In this document: positions 41,396-50,689 of the stretch, piece after piece
How the letters are laid out: each line of letters starts with the position of its first letter
Numbering within the stretch: position 1 is the first letter of the stretch
Assembly: GCF_000024725.1 (NCBI RefSeq)
Contig: NC_013960.1
Coordinates: 2,094,001 to 2,158,000, forward strand
Length of the DNA stretch: 64,000 bases
Source: Nitrosococcus halophilus Nc 4
GTDB taxonomy: Bacteria; Pseudomonadota; Gammaproteobacteria; Nitrosococcales; Nitrosococcaceae
Direction of reading: 5' to 3'
Notes under the pieces: generated by a model
The model's database searches: none
What the model was told of the DNA's origin: nothing
The model's input: only the letters and a program-made list of their open reading frames with translations
Position numbers and translations under genes: made by a program

Positions 41396-41902
41396 ATGAA
41401 GAAAAAACTGCAAGTAATGTTTAGCTTCATGTTTCTGGGGGTTATCGGCGGTATTGCCTATGCGGGTTATGCCGGAGGAGGTGGCGGCGATAATAAGGTC
41501 GCATACCCAGAAGGTTATCGTGACTGGTATCATGTCAAATCCATGGTGATTATGCCTGGGCATCCCTTGGAAGATCCCTTCCAAGGTATTCACCATATCT
41601 ATGCTAACGACAAAGGACTTGAAGGACTTAAGACCGGCAATTATACCAAGGGGGCCGTTCTGGTCTTTGATCTTTTGGATTACGAGAAAGGTGGCAACGC
41701 TCTACAAGAAGGTGAGCGGAAGCTGATTGGTGTTATGGAGTGGGACAAGGAGCGATTTTCATCCACGGGTAACTGGGGTTTTGAAGGTTTTGCCGGGAAT
41801 AGCAAAACCGAGCGGCTTACCAAAGATGGCGGCCAATCCTGCTATGAATGCCATACCGCCCAGAAAGATAATAATTACGTTTTTACCCAGCTTCGGGATT
41901 AA
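41396..41902 (+). CDS. cytP460: Cytochrome P460
   Basis: A protein of 168 residues from ATG 41396 (Shine-Dalgarno ATGGAGGACATC upstream). An N-terminal hydrophobic signal (about 5-25) is followed by the P460 domain: YRDWYHVKSMVIMPGHP, HHIYAND, and the heme-binding C-x-x-C-H at Cys149, Cys152 and His153 (SCYECHTAQKDNNYVFTQ). P460 is a periplasmic c-type heme enzyme with a Lys-heme cross-link that oxidises hydroxylamine, producing N2O from hydroxylamine and NO. Several Lys are present, but I cannot assign the cross-linking one by eye. It is followed by a strong terminator and then the protoglobin gene. Confidence 0.92.
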   Translation: MKKKLQVMFSFMFLGVIGGIAYAGYAGGGGGDNKVAYPEGYRDWYHVKSMVIMPGHPLEDPFQGIHHIYANDKGLEGLKTGNYTKGAVLVFDLLDYEKGGNALQEGERKLIGVMEWDKERFSSTGNWGFEGFAGNSKTERLTKDGGQSCYECHTAQKDNNYVFTQLRD

Positions 41903-41924
41903 TACTAATAATTAGTTAGAACGG

Positions 41925-41960
41925 GTTAACGGGTGCGTTTAACGCACCCGTTAACTTTTT
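41925..41960 (+). terminator. Rho-independent terminator after P460
   Basis: A perfect 15-base stem GTTAACGGGTGCGTT/AACGCACCCGTTAAC with a one-base loop, followed by TTTTT. It should separate most P460 transcripts from the protoglobin gene. Confidence 0.85.
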
Positions 41961-42009
41961 GGGACTTTTTATTTAGCACTTTTTATCTTAAGGAAAAAGG
42001 AAACTGATA

Positions 42010-42600
42010 ATGAGCGAACAAGAAATACCGGGGTATACTTACGGAGCAGAGGCAGTAGCTAAATCTCCTGTCTCTTTGGAGGATTTTGATCTTCTCAAAA
42101 AGACGGTGCTCTTTACCGAAGAGGACGAAAAATATTTGCGCCTTGCCGGTGAAGTATTGGCCGATCAGGTGGATGAAGTTCTGGATTTATGGTATGGCTT
42201 TGTGGGTTCCCATCCTCATTTGGTGCACTATTTCACTAACCTGCAGGGTGAGCCTGACAGTGACTATTTAGCGGCTGTGCGCAAGCGTTTCGGTCAATGG
42301 ATACTTGATACCTGCAACCGCCCTTATGATCAGGATTGGCTCAATTATCAGCATGAGATTGGTTTGAGACACTACCGCACCAAGAAAAACCAGACTGATG
42401 GTGTGCAGTCGGTTCCTATCATCAACTATCGCTATTTAATCGCCTTTATTTACCCCATTACGGCGACCATCAAGCCGTTCTTAGAGAAAAAAGGTCACAG
42501 TGCAGACGAAGTCGAGAAAATGCATCAGGCCTGGTTCAAATCCCTCGTGCTTCAGGTGACTTTATGGACTAATCCCTATTTGCGTCCAGAAGATTATTAA
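42010..42600 (+). CDS. Protoglobin
   Basis: A 196-residue single-domain protoglobin. Family features are an N-terminal extension (IPGYTYG), the LTEEDEKYL-type B-helix region, and the proximal-side helix WLNYQHEIGLRHYRTKKN, in which His115 or His121 is the likely heme ligand. No signal peptide is present, so it is cytoplasmic. Protoglobins bind O2, CO and NO. Its place between cytochrome P460 and nitrosocyanin suggests NO binding or detoxification in an ammonia oxidiser. The ribosome site is AAGGAAAAAGGAAACTGATA. It has no transducer or output domain. Confidence 0.9.
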   Translation: MSEQEIPGYTYGAEAVAKSPVSLEDFDLLKKTVLFTEEDEKYLRLAGEVLADQVDEVLDLWYGFVGSHPHLVHYFTNLQGEPDSDYLAAVRKRFGQWILDTCNRPYDQDWLNYQHEIGLRHYRTKKNQTDGVQSVPIINYRYLIAFIYPITATIKPFLEKKGHSADEVEKMHQAWFKSLVLQVTLWTNPYLRPEDY

Positions 42601-42737
42601 TTGCCGGGCGATTGGCAAATAATTAGCAATAAAGTGAGTGAGCAGGGACGATTTTCTATTCAGTGAATGGCTAAGAAATAGTACGTCTTAGCTTTTTTTA
42701 ATCTCCTTGCGGGTACTTGCTTCAATGAGTCACAATA

Positions 42738-42766
42738 TTGACATGGGTGATTTTCCCATCTAAAGT
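42738..42766 (+). promoter_or_regulatory. Candidate promoter of nitrosocyanin gene with palindromic spacer
   Basis: TTGACA at 42738-42743 and TAAAGT at 42761-42766 are separated by 17 bases. The spacer holds ATGGG-TGATTTT-CCCAT, an inverted repeat that could be an operator. It is about 200 bases from the start codon, giving a long leader. Confidence 0.5.
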
Positions 42767-42849
42767 ATCGACCCGAAACCAAATGGGTTGGTTTTAATAC
42801 AAAAAACATAACGCGTAAACAGAATACAATCCTAAACAGCAATTGAAAT

Positions 42850-42882
42850 CCCTCTGGGCTGTGTAATTAAAGATCCAGAGGG
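42850..42882 (+). promoter_or_regulatory. Hairpin in nitrosocyanin 5' leader
   Basis: Stem CCCTCTGG/CCAGAGGG with an 17-base loop, followed 30 bases later by a smaller hairpin GCCCC-CGAAGA-GGGGC. Both lie between the candidate promoter and the ATG. They may stabilise the transcript of this abundant protein or process it; no known riboswitch class is recognised. Confidence 0.4.
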
Positions 42883-42967
42883 GTTCATTTGACTGTTAAG
42901 GAGTTGTAAGTTGCCCCCGAAGAGGGGCCATTTCACTTAAAACTAGAAATTGAGTAGAGGAAAGTTA

Positions 42968-43381
42968 ATGATGAAAATAACCAAAGCTCTCTTGGTAAGC
43001 TTTGCTTTTGGATTATTGTTGGCAGGGAATGCACAAGCAACGGAACAAAGCTTTAAGGTGGTGGTTAACGCTTATGACACCACTATTCCTGAGCTCAACG
43101 TCGAAGGTGTGACGGTTAAAAATATTCGCGCTTTTAATGTTCTCAATGAGCCCGAGACCTTGACTGTCAAGAAAGGGACTTCGGTAAAGATTACCGTAGA
43201 GAACAAGTCCCCCATCAGCGAAGGGTTTTCCATTGACGCTTTTGGTGTTCAGGAAGTGATTAAAGCGGGAGAGACCAAAACTATCAGTTTTGTGGCTGAC
43301 AAGGCTGGTGCCTTCACCATTTGGTGCCAACTCCATCCCAAGAATATCCATCTGCCTGGTTCCTTGAACGTCGTACAGTAA
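42968..43381 (+). CDS. ncyA: Nitrosocyanin (red copper protein)
   Basis: A 137-residue exported protein. I chose ATG 42968 (GAGGAAAG at good spacing). A signal peptide ends near AQA-TEQ (residue 24). The mature part is a cupredoxin with all red-copper ligands: Glu85 (SPISEGFSI), Cys120, His123 and His128 ([13 protein letters not shown]). Their spacing equals that of Glu60/Cys95/His98/His103 known in the Nitrosomonas europaea protein. Nitrosocyanin is periplasmic, very abundant and practically restricted to ammonia oxidisers. Its exact reaction is still debated; electron transfer or NO chemistry has been proposed. It is followed by a strong terminator and stands as a single-gene unit. Confidence 0.95.
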   Translation: MMKITKALLVSFAFGLLLAGNAQATEQSFKVVVNAYDTTIPELNVEGVTVKNIRAFNVLNEPETLTVKKGTSVKITVENKSPISEGFSIDAFGVQEVIKAGETKTISFVADKAGAFTIWCQLHPKNIHLPGSLNVVQ

Positions 43382-43441
43382 GGAACTTTGTAGAGCTGAA
43401 AAAGCAGTCATAGGGTGTTCAGCCCTGATTTGCTGCTTATG

Positions 43442-43474
43442 GTTGGGCCGGATTTTATCCGGCCCAACTTTTTT
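43442..43474 (+). terminator. Rho-independent terminator after nitrosocyanin
   Basis: A 12-base perfect stem GTTGGGCCGGAT/ATCCGGCCCAAC, short loop and TTTTTT. It also lies just past the convergent valS stop codon and could serve both strands. Confidence 0.88.
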
Positions 43475-43487
43475 ATAGCCCTATCAT

Positions 43488-46379
43488 TTATAAGGCGGCT
43501 ATTTCAGCATGTTGTTGTTCCAGGGTGGTTAAGGCAGTAGTCACTTCCTCGGCCCGTTGGCGCTCTTTTGCCACGATTTCCGCCGGAGCCCGCTCCACAT
43601 AGTTCTGATTAGCCAGCTTGTTTTGGACCCGTTCTAGATCTTTGCGCATTTTTTGGATTTCCCGATCCAAGCGTTTGAGTTCCGCTTCTTTGTCAATGAG
43701 CCCGGCCAAAGGAATGAGAAGCTTAAGTTCGCCCACTAGGGCCGTTGCCGCAGGCGGCGGGGTTTCCTCGCCGAGCCACTGAATAGAGTCCAGTTTGGCC
43801 AGAGTGGCTAGAAAGTCTTGGTTGGTTTCTAATCGTGTCCGGTCATGGACCGTGCCGGCTTGCAGTAGTAACGGAATGGATTTATTAGGAGCGATATTCA
43901 TTTGTGAACGGATGGAACGCACCCCCGTCACAAAGGCAATAACCCACTCTATCTCCTCGACAGCCTCCTGATCGATGGTGTTAATTTCCGGCTGGGGATA
44001 GGGCTGCAACATCAACGTTTCCCCTTGGCGGCCAGCCAGTGGAGCTACTTGTTGCCAAATTTCCTCGGTAATAAACGGAATGATGGGATGGGCGAGCCGT
44101 AATAGGGCTTCTAGTACTTCCACCAGGGTGCGGCGAGTCCCCCGTTTGGCGGCCTCTGGACTGGCCGGATTGTTCAGCACCGGCTTGGAAAGTTCCAGGT
44201 ACCAATCGCAATACTCGTTCCAGGTAAAATCATAGATGGCCTGAGCGGCGCGATCAAAACGATAGTTTTCAATGCCTTCAATGACTTGTTGGGTGGTTGA
44301 TTGCAAGCGGGAGATGATCCAGCGTTCCGGAGTGCCCAGTACCTCATCCCCTGTGGTTTGCTCTGGATGAGATTGCCTTTCTGAGGACACATTCATCAGG
44401 ACATAGCGGGCGGCATTCCAAAGCTTATTGCAGAAATTGCGATAGCCCTCAATCCGGCCCAAGTCGAAGCGGATATCTCGACCCCGGGTCGCCAGGATGG
44501 CAAAGGTGAAACGCAGGGCGTCGCAACCAAAGGCGGGAATCCCCTGGGGAAATTCCTTGCGGGTAGCCTTTTCGATACGTTTGGCCATGGCCGGTTGCAT
44601 CAAGCCGCTGGTCCGTTTGGTCACCAAGGTTTCCAGCTCGATGCCGTCAATGAGATCCAGGGGATCGAGAACATTGCCCTTGGATTTAGACATTTTTTGC
44701 CCTTCGGCATCGCGAACCAGACCATGGATATAAACTTCCCGGAAGGGAACCTCTCCCGTGAATTTAAGGCCCATCATGATCATCCGGGCCACCCAGAAAA
44801 AGATAATGTCAAATCCGGTGACCAGCACGCTGGTAGGGTAGAAGGTGTGCAGTTGGGGCGTTTCCTCCGGCCAGCCCAGGGTGGAGAAAGGCCACAGGGC
44901 CGAGGAAAACCAAGTATCGAGAACGTCCGGATCCTGTTCTAAAGGGAGGTCTGGAGAGAGATTATATTTCCGGCGGACCTGGGCTTCCGTGGGGGCCACA
45001 TAAACTTTGCCTTCCGGATCGTACCAGGCCGGAATCCGGTGCCCCCACCAAATTTGGCGAGAGATACACCAATCCTGAATATTCCGCATCCACTCAAAAT
45101 AAACCTTGTTCCAGTTTTCGGGGATAAAGCGGATCTGCCCATTTTCCACCGCTTTAATCGCGGGTTCGGCCAAGGGGGCGGCTTTGACGAACCACTGGTC
45201 GGTCAAATAAGGCTCAATAACGGTGCGGGAGCGATCGCCCCGAGGGACCATCAGCTTATGGTCTTCGATTTTCTCTAATAAATCGGCGGCTTCCAGATCG
45301 GCCACAATTTGTTTGCGGGCCTCGAAGCGGTCCAAGCCTCGGTATTTTTCGGGAATGAGTTCATAGATGGGGTTACCGACCAGACCCTCTCCATCGGCGA
45401 GCTGTGTATCTCCCACCGTAGCGCGCCGGCCGAAAGTAAAATCGTCGAATTCACTGGATTTTAGCCGTGCATCTACTGTGAATATATTAATTAAACCGCC
45501 TTGCGGTTGGTTTGCTAGTTCCTGCTTGTGCCGTTGCCAAACTGCGTAGTCGTTAAAATCATGGGCGGGCGTGATCTTCACGCAGCCGCTACCGAATTCT
45601 GGCTCCACGTAGTCGTCGGCAATCACGGGGATAGTGCGGCCCGTCAGGGGAAGGGTCACCGCTTTGCCAATGAGATGCCGGTAGCGGGGATCTTCCGGGT
45701 GCACCGCCACCGCTGTATCCCCAAGCATGGTCTCGGGGCGGGTGGTGGCCACCACCAAATACCCGCTGCCATCCGCTAGGGGGTAGCGCATATGCCAAAG
45801 GTGGCTATGCTCCTCTTCCGAAACGACTTCCAAATCCGAAATGGCCGTATGCAGCATTGGATCCCAGTTTACCAGGCGCTGACCCCGATAGATGAGCCCT
45901 TCATCGTAGAGGCGTACAAAGACCTCGCACACCGCTTTGGACAACCCCTCGTCCATGGTAAAGCGCTCCCGGCTCCAATCCACGGAAGCCCCCATGCGGC
46001 GGAGCTGACGGGTAATGGTGCCGCCTGAGTGTTCTTTCCATTCCCAAACCCGTTGGATAAATGCCTCCCGGCCTAAATCATGGCGGGTTTTCCCCTCGCC
46101 ATTGAGCTGTTGTTCCACCACTATTTGGGTGGCGATTCCGGCATGGTCGGTGCCCACTTGCCACAGGGTATTGTCTCCCCGCATCCGGTGATAGCGAATC
46201 AGGGCATCCATAATAGTGTCTTGGAAGGCGTGTCCCATATGGAGGTGCCCGGTGACGTTGGGCGGGGGGATCATGATGCAGTAGGGGGCATTATCTCCCT
46301 GGGGGGCAAAATAACCTTTTTGTTCCCAGGTCTGGTACCAGTGTTGTTCTATCGCTTGTGGGTTATAGCTTTTATCCAT
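43488..46379 (-). CDS. valS: Valyl-tRNA synthetase
   Basis: A class I synthetase of 963 residues from Met 46379 (a TTG four codons upstream is the alternative). The HIGH motif is [12 protein letters not shown] near residue 45, and the KMSKS loop is [13 protein letters not shown]. Between them the CP1 editing domain shows [17 protein letters not shown]. The C-terminal part has the anticodon-binding domain and a tRNA-binding coiled coil ([18 protein letters not shown]). It charges tRNA-Val in the cytoplasm and edits mischarged Thr. It is apparently complete. No T-box is seen in the 364-base upstream region. Confidence 0.97.
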   Translation of the reverse strand: MDKSYNPQAIEQHWYQTWEQKGYFAPQGDNAPYCIMIPPPNVTGHLHMGHAFQDTIMDALIRYHRMRGDNTLWQVGTDHAGIATQIVVEQQLNGEGKTRHDLGREAFIQRVWEWKEHSGGTITRQLRRMGASVDWSRERFTMDEGLSKAVCEVFVRLYDEGLIYRGQRLVNWDPMLHTAISDLEVVSEEEHSHLWHMRYPLADGSGYLVVATTRPETMLGDTAVAVHPEDPRYRHLIGKAVTLPLTGRTIPVIADDYVEPEFGSGCVKITPAHDFNDYAVWQRHKQELANQPQGGLINIFTVDARLKSSEFDDFTFGRRATVGDTQLADGEGLVGNPIYELIPEKYRGLDRFEARKQIVADLEAADLLEKIEDHKLMVPRGDRSRTVIEPYLTDQWFVKAAPLAEPAIKAVENGQIRFIPENWNKVYFEWMRNIQDWCISRQIWWGHRIPAWYDPEGKVYVAPTEAQVRRKYNLSPDLPLEQDPDVLDTWFSSALWPFSTLGWPEETPQLHTFYPTSVLVTGFDIIFFWVARMIMMGLKFTGEVPFREVYIHGLVRDAEGQKMSKSKGNVLDPLDLIDGIELETLVTKRTSGLMQPAMAKRIEKATRKEFPQGIPAFGCDALRFTFAILATRGRDIRFDLGRIEGYRNFCNKLWNAARYVLMNVSSERQSHPEQTTGDEVLGTPERWIISRLQSTTQQVIEGIENYRFDRAAQAIYDFTWNEYCDWYLELSKPVLNNPASPEAAKRGTRRTLVEVLEALLRLAHPIIPFITEEIWQQVAPLAGRQGETLMLQPYPQPEINTIDQEAVEEIEWVIAFVTGVRSIRSQMNIAPNKSIPLLLQAGTVHDRTRLETNQDFLATLAKLDSIQWLGEETPPPAATALVGELKLLIPLAGLIDKEAELKRLDREIQKMRKDLERVQNKLANQNYVERAPAEIVAKERQRAEEVTTALTTLEQQHAEIAAL

Positions 46380-46743
46380 GGAAGTTAGCAAATCGCTGGT
46401 TATCGGAGAAACGAGAAAGGGCAGAGGTTCTGCCCATGGCTAAGAAACTGGCGGAAAGCCCTTTTTAAAGTAGGGGGTAAGGCGGGTTAGCACCGTACCC
46501 ACCAAAATTTTAAGCGCTTAAGTAAGGGAATCTCTCTCGACCTTGATCCCCCCTTCGCTGAAAGCAAGGCTTTCCGACAGCTTTTTAAAACCATTATACC
46601 TTCAGCGCTAGGTGTAAGCACCTAGTAGGGCTTAGTGAAGAAGCGATAGGGAGTGCCTTGAAAGGCGCAATGCAAGCTCTGACCTTTTTTCTGTTTTTCC
46701 CGCCGTGCTTTGCACTTTATATTTCTATGGTGCGCGTAGCTTC
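46380..46743. other. Intergenic region between valS and the acyltransferase gene
   Basis: A 364-base spacer. A perfect small palindrome CTAGGTG-TAAG-CACCTAG lies at 46608-46625. No gene or promoter consensus could be supported. Confidence 0.45.
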
Positions 46744-47364
46744 TCAGTTCCACCAGTGATCTCCTTGTTCGCAAAGCTCCTCTAGGACCTGTTGCATCCG
46801 CATGTGGATTTGGCGCATTTTGTCTTCGCTGGCATTCGGGGGGACCCAAATTGGAGGTGCCTTCAAAACGATTGCTCGGGTGAAAGGTATCGGGATTTGA
46901 AATCCATCCCAACTATTGAGTTGGATTTTGTGTTTCATTGAAACATGAAAGCAGGAGATTGCCGCTCCTGTCTTTCGGGCGAGAATAACGGGACCGACTT
47001 TCGCCACATGCCGCGGACCCCTGGGACCATCGATGGTGAAAGCGGCGTCACGTCCCTGCTGGATCTCCTTCACCATCGCGGAGAGGGCTTTCAAGCCGCC
47101 CCGTGAGCTAGAGCCGCGGACGGCACTATACCCATGGCGTTGAATGCAGTGGGTCATTGCCTCGCCATCCAGGTTCATGCTAGCCATGACAATGATGCCC
47201 CGGTTCCGCCAGTACCAGGTTGCCGGGAAAATGCGACCATGCCAGAAGGTGAAGATCGCGCGGGAGCCAGCCGCGTAGATCTGTTCCAGATACTTATCTC
47301 CTTGAGACTCCCAGCGAATGGTGCGACAAATGATGGTGATGACCCAGTAACCGAGCCATCCCAT
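46744..47364 (-). CDS. Lysophospholipid acyltransferase-like (DUF374) protein
   Basis: Family text includes FTFWHGRIFPATWY, RGSSSRGGLKALSAMVKEI and FTIDGPRGPRHVAKVGPVILARKTGAA, as in the DUF374 subgroup of PlsC-like acyltransferases. The His near the N-terminus (WHGR) stands in for the usual HX4D. An N-terminal hydrophobic helix (LGYWVITIICRTI) would attach it to the inner membrane. A longer frame opens at 47487, but its first 41 codons lie over sequence that encodes a YHS-like domain in another frame, so I prefer Met 47364 (206 residues). Such enzymes may modify lipid A or lysophospholipids. Confidence 0.8.
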   Translation of the reverse strand: MGWLGYWVITIICRTIRWESQGDKYLEQIYAAGSRAIFTFWHGRIFPATWYWRNRGIIVMASMNLDGEAMTHCIQRHGYSAVRGSSSRGGLKALSAMVKEIQQGRDAAFTIDGPRGPRHVAKVGPVILARKTGAAISCFHVSMKHKIQLNSWDGFQIPIPFTRAIVLKAPPIWVPPNASEDKMRQIHMRMQQVLEELCEQGDHWWN

Positions 47365-47629
47365 GAGGCGAACTTTGCCGTATTGCCACCTCGTAAGGGT
47401 CGGTTGTTTCGTTTTTTTTGGGGTGATGTTCAAACTTGTCTTTGCAGTTGGATGAGCAGAAATAATAGGTTTTGTTCTCGACGCCAATTTTTAACTGGGT
47501 AGTTTCAGGATCTACCGGAATTTGATAGAAGACGGGGTCCGTATTGGGACGTTGGCTACGACCAAACGATAGTGATGAAGGCCTTGCCACAGGCAAATGA
47601 TTTGGTATCAACTTATAGACACAATACAT
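47294..47629 (-). CDS. YHS-like domain ORF, possibly degraded
   Basis: A 111-codon frame with a YHS-type segment: DPVFYQIPVDPETTQLKIGV and KTYYFCSSNCKDKFEHHP match the family's usual K-x-Y-Y-F-C-S-x2-C-x2-K-F pattern. The typical D-P-V-C-G-M Cys and Met are replaced (DPVFYQI). The frame overlaps the end of the SRAP gene and the start of the acyltransferase gene, and its C-terminus after NETTDPYE looks non-genic. Probably a remnant or an altered YHS gene that has lost its own stop. Confidence 0.4.
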   Translation of the reverse strand: MYCVYKLIPNHLPVARPSSLSFGRSQRPNTDPVFYQIPVDPETTQLKIGVENKTYYFCSSNCKDKFEHHPKKNETTDPYEVAIRQSSPHGMARLLGHHHHLSHHSLGVSRR

Positions 47630-48276
47630 TCAGGATCATCATTGGTTGGCCTATTTACCCGTCGACTTACGGGGTAAGCCTCCATGCTTTCCGGGGGATA
47701 GGGTTTTAACAGCGCTGTCAGGGTGTTGGCAGCTTGGTTTTTGGGATTAAGCCAGGCTTCGTAGTCGGCAGGTTCGAGGATGACTGGCATTCGGTCGTGA
47801 ATGGGTTGGATGAGTTTATTGGCGTCGGTGACAATAATTGTGCAGGAATCGATGCATTTGCCCGTTTCCCCTTCCCAATGCTCCCAGAGCCCAGCAAAGG
47901 CAAACACTTCGCCATTACGCCGGCGAATATAGTAGGGTTGTTTGGCGCCATCCGTTGCTGGCTTCCATTCGTAGAATCCATCGGCAGGGATAAGGCAACG
48001 CCGATGTCGGAATGCACCCCGGAAGGCGGGTTTAGTAGCAACGGTCTCAGCACGGGCATTGATCATGCTGTAGGAGGTTTTCTCTTCCTTAGCCCAGTGG
48101 GGAATGAGCCCCCAGCGTAACATGGTCAATTCTCTCTGGGAGGATTCCCCCCGCACGGCGGGAACCGCTTGAGAAGGGGCAATGTTAAACCGGGGAGTGA
48201 GCTCCTGTGTTTGAGAGAGATGAAAATGGGCAGCGAGCTGTTCAAGGGAAGCATGAAGGGTATAACGACCACACAT
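47608..48276 (-). CDS. SRAP-family abasic-site-processing protein (YedK/HMCES-like)
   Basis: A 222-residue SRAP protein. The N-terminal MCGRYTLHA puts the catalytic Cys2 in place after Met removal. The conserved Asn, Glu and His are in RFNIAPSQAVPAV, CLIPADGFYEWKP and PIHDRMPVIL. It cross-links to abasic sites in single-stranded DNA and protects them. Its ATG overlaps the stop of the acetyl-CoA hydrolase/transferase gene by one base (TAATG), so the two are probably coupled. Confidence 0.92.
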   Translation of the reverse strand: MCGRYTLHASLEQLAAHFHLSQTQELTPRFNIAPSQAVPAVRGESSQRELTMLRWGLIPHWAKEEKTSYSMINARAETVATKPAFRGAFRHRRCLIPADGFYEWKPATDGAKQPYYIRRRNGEVFAFAGLWEHWEGETGKCIDSCTIIVTDANKLIQPIHDRMPVILEPADYEAWLNPKNQAANTLTALLKPYPPESMEAYPVSRRVNRPTNDDPECIVSIS

Positions 48277-50462
48277 TAGATTGCACCAGTTTGAGTAAGC
48301 CCATAGAGTACCAGTTTTTGCATCAACTTTTCTTTCAGGGTGGTGGGATTATCCAGTTGTAATCGCTTTAGGAAGACAGTGGCGCTTTCTGGGGTAGAAG
48401 TAATCATTTTGAGCTGACGCCTATTGGGGATAGAAAATCTTTTTTTGACCACCATGGTTTGAAGTAACTCGAACACTCTCATTAAGACCATTTCTTCCGG
48501 GGTGAATTCAGTGCCAAAGGGCAATTCCGGGACAAAACCCTGTGCTTTATAAGCGTGAAAAAGCTTTTTAAGGCGTTCTGGATGATTGTCCTTGAAACCG
48601 TCAGGAATTTGGTAGTCTTTAGGAATTTTTCCTGCTTTTTTAGCTTCTTTGAGCAGAGATTCTTGAAATCTAGAATCCGCAATTTTTAACAAGGCAATGA
48701 TGACCTCCCGATCATTTTTGCCTCTCAAATCGGCGATACCATATTCGGTGACCACCATATCCCGTAAATGACAGGGAATGGTGGTATGACCATAGTTCCA
48801 AATGATATTGGAACTGATTTCGCCGTGTTTTTCTCTGATGCTCCGGAGCATGATAATGGCGCGGGCGTCAGATAAGGCATGGGCCATGGCAATGAAATTA
48901 TATTGACCGCCGACTCCACTCACGATACGACCGTCTTCCAATTTATCTGAGATTATGGCGCCATCAAGAGTGACCATAAGGGCGGAATTGAAAAAACGAC
49001 CCTCTTTTCTTTGCAGCCTTTTGAGTTCCTCATCACCATAAAGTTGATTAACGTAAGAGATCTTCTTCATGCAGAATAGCTCACGCTCTTCTGTTTTTAG
49101 ATCCCGTAAAAAATTATAAAAGCGCTGGGGTCCTAGGAAGAAACTTCCGTGGAGTAAATACCCTCCTTTGAGCTGAGATCCTAAACAATAATGATAAATT
49201 TTCTCAACAGCGTGAGTATCCGTAAGGTCGGCAGGAATTTCTATCCCGCTAGGGGCGTAGAGGTGGCCGTTTTGGTATGCCCATTCCGTTTTAAAAATAC
49301 CCCACTGTTGTAGTAGGGCAACATCTTTGGCACTAAGCTTGGGGGGGATAATTTTTTCTTCTATGAGGCAAGATAAAGTTTCTGGAGAAACTTGGCTGCT
49401 AATCTTGTTTTCATTAAGGAGCCGTTGAAGGGTTTCATGGGGATAGACTTTTCGTTTTAGCACTCCACTATGATAAAGTTGCATAAAACCATCAACGAAC
49501 ATTTCGCTGTTAGCATAGAGACCTTTTTTAAAAGAATTTATTCCCCCTACTTTATGGATCACATTTTCAAATTTATCGAAAACTTTTGATTCCGATAAGA
49601 GATCGCGGTAAGCAGGATTATGTTGATGCCTCATATTGACGAAATAGGTGACAGCATCCCCTAGTGAACCAATTCCAAGCTGAATTGTTCCTCCGTCCTT
49701 GATAAGGGCGCTGGCATGAAGCCCAATCATGTAGTCAGCTGGATTGATTGCCATATTGGGGGGAGCAAAGAGTTTGAATGTATATTGAGGATGGTCCACA
49801 ATGGCGTCAAAATCCTCCGGCGATACCAGCGCGTCGCCATACATAAAAGGTAACTCAGGGTTTACTTGACCCAGTATGGCAATTTTTTTCCCGGCCCGTT
49901 CCTGTTGACGCATTTTAGGAATAATATCAGGAGTAAGATCAGGGTTGCAGCTCAAGCTATAGCGCTCTTTATTCTCTAATAGTTGAGGGCTGCTAATAAG
50001 CTGGGCAAAAACATTAATGCCGCTATCTAAAGAGTCGCGCACCACATGGGTATAGTTGCTGCTCATATAGTTTTGCTGAGCGTGGGGGCTATTGAGAAAT
50101 TTACCAGGTTGTAAATAAAATTCGGCAATTTCTATATTCGGGGGGACCTTGTTCTTCTTAAGCGCCGAAACATAGTCGAGTTCAGGGTAATCACTAAAAA
50201 TTCTGGTAGAGAGTGGCTCTATTAATCTGCGATCAAGCTCGTTCTTCCATTGGGGTTTTGCTAGCGTTAGGGCGGTAAAAATTTTTAATTTCAGGCTAGG
50301 ATCTTGAGCTGCCCGACGGAAGAATTCATTGATTAATTGGTTAGGTTTTCCCAGCCCAATAGGGGTGCCGAGCACAATATGTTTACCCACCTTGCACAAA
50401 GTATTTTCGACACAGCTTTCAATATCGGTGTAGTAAATGGGTCTTTTATTATTTCTCGACAT
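48276..50462 (-). CDS. Acetyl-CoA hydrolase/transferase-family protein, long form
   Basis: A 728-residue protein with acetyl-CoA hydrolase/transferase signatures: IQLGIGSLGDAVTYFV, GGQYNFIAMAHAL, and GHTTIPCHLRDMVVTEYGIADLRGKNDREVIIALLKIAD at the C-terminal domain (cited here as family hallmarks). It is much longer than the usual 430-500 residue family member, with an extra insert at about 310-450 and a C-terminal tail of about 100 residues. It would move CoA between acyl groups. It is divergent from the fadE operon across 227 bases, suggesting shared acyl-CoA metabolism. Confidence 0.82.
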   Translation of the reverse strand: MSRNNKRPIYYTDIESCVENTLCKVGKHIVLGTPIGLGKPNQLINEFFRRAAQDPSLKLKIFTALTLAKPQWKNELDRRLIEPLSTRIFSDYPELDYVSALKKNKVPPNIEIAEFYLQPGKFLNSPHAQQNYMSSNYTHVVRDSLDSGINVFAQLISSPQLLENKERYSLSCNPDLTPDIIPKMRQQERAGKKIAILGQVNPELPFMYGDALVSPEDFDAIVDHPQYTFKLFAPPNMAINPADYMIGLHASALIKDGGTIQLGIGSLGDAVTYFVNMRHQHNPAYRDLLSESKVFDKFENVIHKVGGINSFKKGLYANSEMFVDGFMQLYHSGVLKRKVYPHETLQRLLNENKISSQVSPETLSCLIEEKIIPPKLSAKDVALLQQWGIFKTEWAYQNGHLYAPSGIEIPADLTDTHAVEKIYHYCLGSQLKGGYLLHGSFFLGPQRFYNFLRDLKTEERELFCMKKISYVNQLYGDEELKRLQRKEGRFFNSALMVTLDGAIISDKLEDGRIVSGVGGQYNFIAMAHALSDARAIIMLRSIREKHGEISSNIIWNYGHTTIPCHLRDMVVTEYGIADLRGKNDREVIIALLKIADSRFQESLLKEAKKAGKIPKDYQIPDGFKDNHPERLKKLFHAYKAQGFVPELPFGTEFTPEEMVLMRVFELLQTMVVKKRFSIPNRRQLKMITSTPESATVFLKRLQLDNPTTLKEKLMQKLVLYGLTQTGAI

Positions 50463-50689
50463 AATGCGCTTGGGCCTTTACCTAACAGGATGATATCCCA
50501 GGGGATGAGGTGATTGTAGCAATGTTCCTTGTGGGAACAACAGCAAAAAGCATTACTCTAATTTTATGCTTAAGTTGACTACACTTGTTTGGTGCAACCT
50601 GCTTAGGCGATCTTCGCTCTTCCCTAGGGTGTGATTCATTCCTAGAAAAAGGCAGGGTGCTTCTCAGGGTGAAATACAGGGGGTTAAAA

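Noticed and set aside
42660-42842. 60-codon minus-strand frame upstream of nitrosocyanin
   Set aside because: Overlaps the candidate promoter and leader; hydrophobic and Arg-rich composition looks random.
46380-46743. T-box or riboswitch upstream of valS
   Set aside because: No T-box consensus (AGGGUGG-type) or specifier loop could be found, and T-boxes are not expected in this group.
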